NCBI GenBank assembly: GCA_000444245.1
Contig: KE605889.1
Location: 1-20,054, forward strand
Reading direction: 5' to 3'
Origin: Botryllus schlosseri
Taxonomy: Eukaryota; Chordata; Ascidiacea; Stolidobranchia; Styelidae
Length of the DNA: 20,054 bases
Positions within the stretch are counted from its first letter, which is position 1. Each line of letters begins with the position of its first letter. A program made the translations under genes and the position numbers. Positions 9,956-18,200 of the stretch are shown piece after piece. The notes beneath the pieces are model-generated. The model was not told the origin of the DNA. It made no database searches and saw only the letters and a list, made by a program, of their open reading frames with translations.

Positions 9956-10060
9956 CTGGTTGAGATGGAGGCGACTGCTCACGCCCTTTGATATTCTTGG
10001 CAAGTGCCAGGAGTAAATGAATCCGCAATAAAAATACATACCGCATGGTAGTTCTATGAA
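9956..10060 (-). CDS. Candidate short exon before a strong splice donor, protein unknown
   Basis: The minus strand has a consensus donor CAG|GTAAGA at 9956/9955. Two frames are open before it. One is 35 codons from acceptor-like GTACAG (FIELPCG ... RLHLNQ), phase 0 at both ends and so compatible with the exon at 10233-10334. The other starts at an ATG in good context (ACCATGC, 10046) and gives MRYVFLLRIHLLLALAKNIK then GREQSPPSQPG, which looks like a signal peptide or anchor followed by a polar tail. I recognise no family, and a chance splice site cannot be excluded. Confidence 0.2.
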
Positions 10061-10232
10061 CTGTACTGACATGACAACTTATTAGTGGAATGAAGAGCGT
10101 ATCCATAGATCATGGTCATCATTGGTTTATTAGCAATTTTTATCAGTTCAATACACGACAAAAATGCGATACAACGAAAAGATAAGAAGTTGTCGAAACG
10201 ACTTGGAGTAGTCTATAGAATCAGACACTCAC

Positions 10233-10334
10233 CTTGGCCTCGGCGATGTAGAAGAGGAGGCATGCACATTGAATGAAAAGTAAAAGAATATAGTATAGAA
10301 AAAGCAAGCGATAAAATAGAGGGTGGCATGTCAT
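10233..10334 (-). CDS. Candidate short exon encoding a hydrophobic segment, protein unknown
   Basis: From ATG at 10334 (minus strand) 34 codons read MTCHPLFYRLLFLYYILLLF then IQCACLLFYIAEAK, ending at a near-perfect donor AAG|GTGAGTG. The frame stays open upstream for another 14 codons to a stop near 10377-10379, so the exon may begin earlier. The hydrophobic run of about 22 residues would be a membrane anchor. Pyrimidine-rich DNA gives Leu/Phe-rich frames by chance, which is the main caution. No homologue recognised. Confidence 0.2.
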
Positions 10335-10404
10335 GGAAGGCGAGATCGATAGGTCAGTTCGTGGTCCGGTAATCTTGAGAATGAACTAGTATTTATCTAA
10401 AATA

Positions 10405-10658
10405 GGTGATGGGCATGGTTACCAACAAAAGGAATAATATTTTATCAAAAAAGTTCAATTACAACAAAAATCATGATCATCAATTTCATTTTAGTCTGAA
10501 CTCTGAGCTGTGCACGATACCTGGCAACGCTTTTCAGCTACTAAGGAATCGATATTGTGACTAGCGAGAGACATAACTAGCTGTAAGACCATCTCCACGT
10601 CAAGCTTGATTTTATGGCGAAGCTCTAAGCCGTTTTCTAAGCGTCTATCAGTCTTGGC
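10405..10658 (-). pseudogene. hAT transposase C-terminal remnant (NIDSLVAEKRCQVS) with 3' flank
   Basis: On the minus strand, about 10640-10491 reads LELRHKIKLDVEMVLQLVMS then LASHNIDSLVAEKRCQVS before a stop shortly after. The ending NID.LV..K.CQ.S matches the extreme C-terminus of hAT transposases of the ZBED5/GTF2IRD2-like kind (family knowledge). Nothing further upstream on the minus strand is recognisable, because another element end starts at 10659. The 3' flank (10405-10500) recurs at 10815-10905. Confidence 0.5.
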
Positions 10659-10740
10659 CAGGAGTCGCCAACTCAAAACCGGTCGCGGGCCACTTTTCAA
10701 ATTTCGTAGAGGTTGTGGGTCGCATGGATTCAATATCGAG
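10659..10740 (+). mobile_element. Left end of a hAT-like element (CAGGAGTCGCCAAC...GTCGCGGGCCAC)
   Basis: CAGGAGTCGCCAACTCAAAA followed by CCGGTCGCGGGCCAC resembles the CAGGGGTCGGCAACC...GCGGGCCAC termini of Charlie-type hAT elements. It abuts the transposase remnant on its left, so it probably inserted into or beside it. The other end and a target duplication (left flank GTCTTGGC) were not found. Confidence 0.4.
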
Positions 10741-10814
10741 ATAATATAGGACACACAGTTTAGCATCTACCGTTTCAGAACATTACGCCAGTTCAACGCT
10801 GTGCTCCCTAACAT

Positions 10815-10920
10815 GGACGACGGGCATAGATGCCACAAAAGAAATGATATTTCATTTGAAAAAATATCTTGATCATCGCTTACATTACTATGAGCATCGC
10901 ACTCTACCTGACAATAGGCC
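10815..10920 (-). repeat. Second degenerate copy of the hAT 3' end found at 10405-10510
   Basis: GACGGGCATAGATGCCACAA, then AAGAAATGATATTTCATTTG, parallels GATGGGCATGGTTACCAACA and AAAGGAATAATATTTTATC in the first copy. Both continue through a GATCATC tract to a CQV-type peptide end (minus strand TGTCAGGTAGAGTGC versus TGCCAGGTATCGTGC). The two copies are in direct orientation about 410 bp apart. Confidence 0.5.
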
Positions 10921-11022
10921 TACTCTTTAGTGACTAAATAATAGATATTGGGGTTACCTAGACAGGATATTTTCTGGAAAACTATCGCTCCCTGGAAAGC
11001 TCGATCTTGTGGAGAAGCGTTA

Positions 11023-11110
11023 GCAGTGGTTCTCCAAGATTTTTGTATACACGCTCCCTTTACGATAGTGAAACATTTCGCGACCCGCTTCTCGTCATAT
11101 CACAAAATTC
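11023..11110 (+). mobile_element. hAT/Charlie-like left end (CAGTGGTTCTCCAAG), partner end not found
   Basis: CAGTGGTTCTCCAAGATTTT, followed some 50 bp on by ATTTCGCGACCCGC, fits the terminus-plus-GC-rich subterminal layout of Charlie-type hAT elements. The left flank AGCGTTAG is not repeated downstream, and no GAGAACCACTG-type inverse end is visible. It is probably truncated. Confidence 0.4.
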
Positions 11111-11189
11111 GACCGCTCAACTCGATACCTGACCCAAATTCAAACCGATTCCGAGTCAAAGGTCTGCTTTCGATGCGGCAAACGGCTTG

Positions 11190-11990
11190 GCCGCTCTGTA
11201 TATATTCACACTAAAAGGGCTGATGTCAATATGTTTTACAGTTTAATAGCATATCCTCTACAGCAGGGTCCAGTTAAAAAAGCTCAATATTCGCTTACTA
11301 GGTTCGTTATAATATAACTCTCATGAAATGATTTGCAGTTATGCAAATGCAATACGGTATAGCTCCATACAAAATACGTTATGACATTAGCAATAGCAAT
11401 AAGCGAAATGTATTTATTGTTCTGTTAGTCACTGCTAATGGGAGAATTGGCATTTTCTTTGACACTTCGTTTCCGCAAATCAGCGATTATGTACTTGGTA
11501 TTGTTAGTATACAAATGTTGAGTAGCCCTGACTCTCTACAATTACATCCATACGGGCAATGGGGCGTGTCTGGTGTTGCACTTCCGAAATGGGAGGTCAA
11601 CTGTCCGATTATTATCAACACCCTCGAGACTTCTGCGAAACGCGCGTTTTTACTCTCAGTTTTATTTCTTACTGTGCCATCGTACAGTTCAATTCAATCG
11701 TGTTCAGTATTAAATTATTCAATCATGGAGAGTACCATTAACCTGTTTTCATTCGTTCAACTGAACGCGTTATTCGATATCTGTTCACTTCACGATTTAT
11801 CAATAGAATGCTATGCATGTAATCTACACTCAAGTTATAACTGTTCTGGCTTGCCTGCATGTCTGGTGCATGTCGAATGTTAAAATAACAACTGCATATT
11901 GAAGTTATAACGTGAATGTTAAACTGAAGCTGATTAGCCTTACCAGCTACTTCCGCTTTGTAAATTCCTAATTTGTATATGACCTGTGAA
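11190..11990 (+). other. Gene-poor stretch with a 180-codon open frame of doubtful meaning
   Basis: From 11341 to 11883 the plus strand is open for 180 codons (MQMQYGIAPY ... LVHVEC). The product has no recognisable motif, signal peptide or domain. Two other frames across the same DNA are also open for long runs, suggesting low stop density rather than selection. I do not call it a gene. Confidence 0.15.
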
Positions 11991-12092
11991 GCACGCCCGA
12001 GTTCCCGCTCCCTATAAATTGACTGACGCGCTCCGACCTGGATTCGAAGCGATCTCACTAGAGAAGCAAGATGCTCGGCTATGCACTTCAAG
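11900..12092 (-). mobile_element. Degenerate tRNA-derived SINE
   Basis: On the minus strand, 12081-12071 reads TAGCCGAGCAT (polymerase III A-box consensus TRGYNNARNNG, weak at the last base). GCTTCGAATCC at 12050-12040 is one mismatch from the B-box GGTTCGAATCC. The spacing of about 30 bases is that of a tRNA. Sequence after the B-box (GGTCGGAGCGCGTCAGTC...) is not tRNA-like, so this is a tRNA-derived repeat rather than a tRNA gene. The 3' end and target duplication were not located; the left boundary is approximate. Confidence 0.4.
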
Positions 12093-12094
12093 AT

Positions 12095-13943
12095 GATTCG
12101 AGTTGAGTAGTATAAGACGATTATTTCGTGTACTGAAATTACACGCACCTTGCCACTATAAGAGTTAATTTATGGATGCCTGGTAGCCTATAACTTGATT
12201 TTACCTACGTGCATGACCCGCTTCTTCTTATTCAGTAGATATGGACTCACTTTTTCTGTAAATCAGTCGCGTAATTGCCGAGATCGACTGTTTGTAAGAA
12301 CTTGCTTAATCTATCAATCTAACTTACTATCACGTATTTTCATATCGGTTATCGGAAAAGGAACACAATCGCCGTTCTGTAGTTCGTGCCGTGACAGGGC
12401 TAAAATACTGCATTACGGAGGCAATAAGTCTGTCAAGCGTGCTTCTAACCGTTATTTATCTAGCGAGTGAAAGCAACACGTACTGTTGGAGATGATTTCA
12501 GCTTCGCAAGGTTATTCACACTTCATGGTACAACATTGCTTGGCAATTAGCGTGTCCGTTGCTCATTCACGCGCGCATACGCAACAGTGTAGCTATTTTG
12601 CTTTGTTATACGATCACGGGGATGCATTGCAAGGAACAAACGAATGGTTGCCTTCTCTTGGTTACGTACTGCAATAATTATATTATCGAACATCGATTTA
12701 TCAATATCTGGAGCTCGACACGAGCGTGACGTCACGGCCCGTAGTAGTATTTGTTTCGTGTTGATGTCCGACTGATCATTTCTAGAGGCTTGAATTATCA
12801 TGCATTATTATTATCGATAATCATGCTTACGCTCAGTCACAAAAGTTATTCGCTCGTGACGCGAATGTTTCGCGGCGGATTTTATGTAGCTATCGCTAAG
12901 TGGACAGATCGACCTTCTGTTTGAAATTTATTGTAATCCTAGGCTTTGTATTATTTTCATCTGGTCAAGATACACACAATGCGATACATAATGAACAGAT
13001 ATGAGGATATCGAAGCGACGGATCTGTAACAGCCGTTTTGGTCTAGTGCCCCATGTAACAGCATCTAACCTTGATCTTACTTTCCTTAGACGCTTTTCCT
13101 TGCTCTGTTGCGAAGAAGCCACAAGAACAAGTGACACAGAGAGGTGGCCAGATTAACCCTACCGATACTTAAAAACGGACCGTGACCCGACATCGATCTC
13201 GCCTCCCGTCACATGCCACCTATCCTATTATATTATCTTATTTCACTTTTCATTAAGCGCGCATACCTCCTCTTTGAAACGCCTAGGCCGGGGTGTGCGT
13301 GTGATTTCAAAGACTTCTGCACAAGTCGTTTTGACAGCTTTCTATCCTTTCATTGCATCGCAACCTTGTGGTGTTTTGATCGGATGAAATTGTGAATAAC
13401 ATACTGTCCTGAACTCTACCACAAAACCGTTTTCCCCAAACAACGAACAGATAACATCACAAAATCAGTTAATCGTATTACTCAACGCTACAATACAGAA
13501 GAAAAATCGAAAGGCACTTTAGAAGAGCGAGGTCACTTGAAACCGCCACGAGACGCTATATATATATATATCGAATTAGGAACTCTAAAAAACGGATTAA
13601 AGAATACACGCATCAAATTGCAAACGTAAACGATTTCAATTACTGCACGAGCAACGGGACTCGACCTCATAGGAACTAAGCGCCGACGGGCAACCAAAGC
13701 CGACGTAATACTAACAAGTACAGAGCTTCGCTGTAATAAAAGGTACCTTCAAAAACCAAGTGCTGAAATATGATAGATTGTCGAACAGCTAGAAAAGCGC
13801 ACGCGAATTAAACCGCCGGGCCGGGCTCAGTAATCGAGTGCTGGTAGTCACGATTCGAGTCGCGCGCTGAGATATGATATTTTTTCCAGTATCAAAATTA
13901 TACGATGCTTGCTTTTTCGGGACTCCCCTCTGAATTTGTTAAC
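12095..13943. other. Long gene-free stretch, nothing firmly recognised
   Basis: 1.8 kb with only short frames. It contains a 12-bp palindrome ATTATCGATAAT (12810-12821) and a TATATATATATATA run (about 13557-13570). No RNA gene, element ends or family match were seen. Confidence 0.35.
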
Positions 13944-13951
13944 CCGATTAC

Positions 13952-14280
13952 GACGGAGTCGGTTTTTGACATGTAAAAAAAGTCAAAATGGTAGCTAAGG
14001 TCAAAAATCGTCAAAATTCTTAAAACTGCATTTCGTTGGTGTCGGTGAACTTATCATTTGACACCTTGTAGCCTGCTTTATAAACGTGCTGTTGTAGATG
14101 GCCCGTTGTCTACTCAATTTGAATCGCAAACCACCGAATGAAACTAATAAGTTTGCAGGGCGTGATAGTCAACACACCTAAAAACAAGTAAAATTTTTTG
14201 TTCGTCCGATGTCAAAAATGCCAAAATTTTCATTTTTAGCGCAAAATCTTACGTTTTTACGTCAAAAAGTAACCTCCGTA
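13952..14280 (+). mobile_element. Short hAT-like relative (329 bp) of the 3096-4258 element
   Basis: It is flanked by CCGATTAC (13944-13951) and CTGATTAC (14281-14288), an 8-bp duplication with one mismatch. The ends pair as GACGGAG...TTTTTGACATG and (minus strand) TACGGAG...TTTTTGACGT. Its left two thirds align with 3096-3355: TTTTTGACATGTAAAAAAAG, then AGCCTGCTTTATAAACGTGC and GATGGCCCGTTGTCTACTCA, each with a close partner. The right 70 bp carry GTCAAAA units like the right end of the larger copy. No transposase: an internal-deletion derivative. Confidence 0.68.
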
Positions 14281-14310
14281 CTGATTACTAAAAAAGTTAT
14301 CGTTTGAGTA

Positions 14311-14645
14311 CCTGACTGCTGAAATAAAGGTCACAAGTCAATCTCCCTTTTCTAGTTTTGACTCGAGTCAAGTCAAGTCATTTTCAATTCACCACCGAGT
14401 CAAGTCCGAGTCCAAGTCATCTAGTAGAGGGTCGAGTCCGAGTCATAACGTTGACTGTAGAGTTCTCAGTTCAATCCGTTTCAGCCCAATTTTTCAACTC
14501 GAGTACTAGTCGAGTCACTAGAGCAATTAACTCGAGTCAAGTCATTTTACGCATTTGAAAAAAATGACTCGAGTCAAGTCGAGTGACCAAAAATCATGAC
14601 TCGAGTCGCATTCGGGTAAGTCATGACTCGAGTCATTACAGCCCT
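14311..14645 (+). repeat. CTCGAG-rich element, copy 1
   Basis: It is built from GACTCGAGTC, CGAGTCAAGTC and CCGAGTCCAAGTC units. It starts near GGTCACAAGTCAATCTCCC and ends in GACTCGAGTCATTACAGCCC before TG. It has the same order as the copy at 18178-18552, and the reverse of 19338-19963. It lies about 85 bp beyond the stop of the flippase gene and so may be within its 3' UTR. Confidence 0.65.
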
Positions 14646-14729
14646 GACTTCCATACCGTCACGACATCATAATTATACTCGAATTGAGTCACTAGCACTC
14701 GATTTCACCAGGCCCTAGTTACCGCACAT

Positions 14730-15285
14730 TCACGTCACAGTGTGACCTTCGTCTATACCAGGACTATCCTGCCATGCCGTCATTATAACCGCAGTTTCCG
14801 GGTTAACTTGGGCTTCAATTTCACCCTCGTAGGACTGTCGAGTCACCCCAGCATCCCCCGCCGAATACCCAGACACAATTTCACCCGTTTCAGATTCGCG
14901 GGTCGGGTCCTCCCCAAAAGTAGTAGTAGTATCTTCCCGGGCATTATCCCCGTCAAAAACCGGGTTCTCAACTCCTAACCCCACTGGAAATTTAGGGGTA
15001 GGGGTGTTTATCACCGGCGACTGAACATTAACGTTATTTTGATTCGTGTTGTGTGAATTCGATTCCAGTAGCCTGTCCCGGGGTATGGATTCGTACTCGT
15101 GGGGTGGCTCTTGAGGCAGGCGGACCTCTTCGAACGAGGCGTTCTGGTGGGTGGTGCTTGCCGTGGACGCGCTCGTGTCGGAGTACGGCTCGGTGTCGTC
15201 GCGCGGCGCTCGCCTCTTCTCGAGCGTTCTCTCCTTTTGGCACTCAGAAGGCCACAGCGTGGACTGCAGGGCGCGGACTGTGTAC
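14730..15285 (-). CDS. ATP10: ATP10-like terminal exon: cytosolic C-terminal tail and stop
   Basis: Acceptor ATATCTTTCAG; the first G completes the arginine codon, giving [17 protein letters not shown], then 184 residues to the stop. The tail is polar and acidic, rich in Ser, Thr, Glu and Asn, with no predicted membrane segment and no known domain. It contains YESI (fits the YxxPhi sorting pattern) and NPVFD (close to, but not the same as, the NPFxD endocytic motif of yeast Drs2); both readings are inference. I found no AATAAA or ATTAAA on this strand in the roughly 700 bp downstream, so the polyadenylation site is unassigned. Confidence 0.9.
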
Positions 15286-18200
15286 CTGAAAGATATCACA
15301 AAAAATTCATTGCGATAATTTTTCACCAATCACGACCTCGTTAAGCTCGACAATTTAGGGCTGTTCAAAAATAACCTTTTTCTTCAGATTTCACTGGCTA
15401 CTTGATAAAATTGTAAGGTTTGTGAATACGACGCTGCACACCAACTTTGGCTCGATTCCAACCAGCAGACGCGAGATTCTTGCGGTAGAAAGTTTTGAAT
15501 TTATCGTTGAAAAACAAAAAAAATAAATTTTCTAAATTTTTCTGCCAACCCCATAAAATTGTTAGGCTGTTAGTAGAGATGACGCACACCAAATTTGGCT
15601 CAAATCCAACCACTAGAAGCGAAGTTATAGTAGCAGAAAAATTTCCTAGTTTAGGATTTCATAATAAATAAAGAGTTAGTCACCGCAAATACTATTTTCT
15701 TCAATCCAAATTTTTATACTGCAATAACTTCGCTTCTTTTGGTTGGAATCATTTTTTCAAAATTTTCAAACACCTATAGCTTCACATCTACTAGCTGGAA
15801 TTCAGCGAAATTGGGTGTGCAACGATTTTTTAGCCGACGTAACAATTTTATGAATTAGCCGCAAAAATTTTGGTGACCTAACAAAAAATTGACAACGCGA
15901 ATCTTACCTCGGCAACAACGCGATCACAGTGGCGAGAATGACCGAAAACCAGAAGTTCGAAGTCTGAACGAGGGTCTCCATGATCCAGTACGGGTTGGAG
16001 GGCGGCAGGCAGGCGGGACAGATTGCGTTGTACCCGAAAGAGAACGCAAAAAACACCGTGATGCTGCCGATTTGACCGGCCCAGTGGATCCACGTCTGCA
16101 AGAGAGATAATATACCACCACGTTAATAATGATAGCGAATTTCAAGTAACGAAAAATGCATGCCTAGTATTGCTTTTATTTAATAAAAATCAACAGAAAT
16201 ATTTTCAAATTTTACTGGCTGCCCCATGAAATTGATAGATTGTCTGAAAAAACGATGCACAGCAAATTCGGCTCAATTCCAACCAGCAGAAGCGAATTTA
16301 TTGGAGTGCAAAATCTTGGGATTGAAAAATATAGTATTTACGGTGGTAAATTCTTTATTAATTATTGATCTACCCACCGTAAATACTACGATTTGAAATT
16401 ATAAATTTTGTACAACAATAACTGTCTTCAACTTGTGCAAGGCGAGTTGACTAAAAAAAAGCAATTTCCGATCTGCCACCCAAAATATCCGTTTTTTCAT
16501 TTATTTTACAGTCAACCCTGGCGTTGTTATTCCAAGGACAAATTTCGAAAAAAGACGACATTTGGGCGTGCTCCGAAGACATTTTCAATTTCTTGAAAAA
16601 AAAATACATGGTAACCCTATTACTGACCACCTCAGATCACACGTGATAAGTCACATAAACGACAGATTATCAACAATGATAATGGACAGCTCGTGCGGTC
16701 AAAGGCAACGGCACACCCTGTGTACCGTTGACTAACACTCAAAGCAATAGAGACCACCCACCCAAGTTTTGGTCTCGATTCCGAGATGGATTAAATTAGC
16801 GCACATGCACGCCGTCGTCATCGGGGTGCCCCACGTGATCATACCAACGTCGGTGTCGATGTAAGTCTAGAAAGAAAGGACATGTCAATATTCCAAATAA
16901 TGACATATTACAGCCATATCCTGGGATCTTTTCAGTAAAACTAGAGAGAGAGCTTCTTGGAGGCACATGACTTCAATGGACAATTGAATACTATATTCAT
17001 ACTGAAATACACCCAAATATTATCGGATAACACGTATCAGGGGTCGGTGTATTTTGATACTTTTGGTACACAATGTTCTTTCCATTTCTCTGCTGGTTGC
17101 TGACGATTACCGCTGGCGAGTGTCAGCCGAAAATATTCGGGTTTATTTCAATATGAAGATATAATACAATACTTTCTGCATCACATAAATCGATCAACCT
17201 CGTGAAATCGTGATAATTTTTTGCAATAATTTTTTTTCCAATCTAACAGATGTTCACATTCAGACATTGCTTGATTCAAATGCCGCTTGAGTTCAAAGAA
17301 TTCGTTGATAAGCTTGATTTGCCACGGATGTCTCACTGACTTCAACAGCTATTCAAGTACATTGCGGTAATAAATCCATGGAATACTGTTTTTGGTCTCT
17401 ATGCTTGAAACTTAAAGTTTACATTGAATACAAATTAGTCCTTGTTGAGGTGGCTAAATCCACGGTTAATGTATTGATTCAGAAATCCAGCCTGCCTAAT
17501 ACTTAATTTTCAAACATCAGTCCTGCCGACTTGAGAAGCTGCCCGCCCCTGTTCTAGAACAATGTGTACATTTAACAGTGTGTAAAATGTGACTGTTTGC
17601 ACTCGAGGCGAGTCCCTCCATATTTTATTGTCAACCTTATGAGACCTCAAGCCAACTTTGCTGATCTCCCGAAAAATCAATATTACTCACAAAATACGGT
17701 ATGAAGAACAGGGCGACGCTCTGATATATTGCATCAATGATATTTATCCAAAACGACCACGGCCTGTACATCTGAAAAAATGAGGCAATGAAAATACTGC
17801 GTCAGCACAAAACAATTTTTACAGTTATCTGGCAAAAAAATTTAACATATAAAATCAGCAACAATTCTAAGCTTACTGTCCCCCGACTAAATATTGCATC
17901 TAAAAACGTTCATAGTTAGGCCTACGGCCTACATCATAAGCTACTGTCTGGCTACACTTTATTACATTGCCTTTCAGTATTGTGAATAGTAAAAATTGCA
18001 CTACATGTTTCGTTTCTTGAAAAATTAAAAATCAAAATAGGTCAAATGAAAAAACAAATATCGTGCCTTGATTCTGAGATCAATGTTACTAGATATATCT
18101 GGGTCTAAAAGAGAGGAAATTTATCAACTATAAAGGCTACAAAATGACACTGTAGTATCATCAATGGCGCAAAAAGGTAGGGTTGCAATCAAGTCAGAAG

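Noticed and set aside
12040-12092. A true tRNA gene
   Set aside because: A- and B-boxes are present but no acceptor-stem pairing or anticodon stem can be formed from the surrounding bases; SINE origin fits better.
11738-12148. A 136-codon minus-strand frame
   Set aside because: It reads through the tRNA-derived SINE head and its body; better explained as repeat sequence.
13081-13137. Possible minus-strand exon ending at AAA|GTAAGATC
   Set aside because: The frame has no ATG, no acceptor was seen, and the product matches nothing; a single donor-like site is expected by chance.
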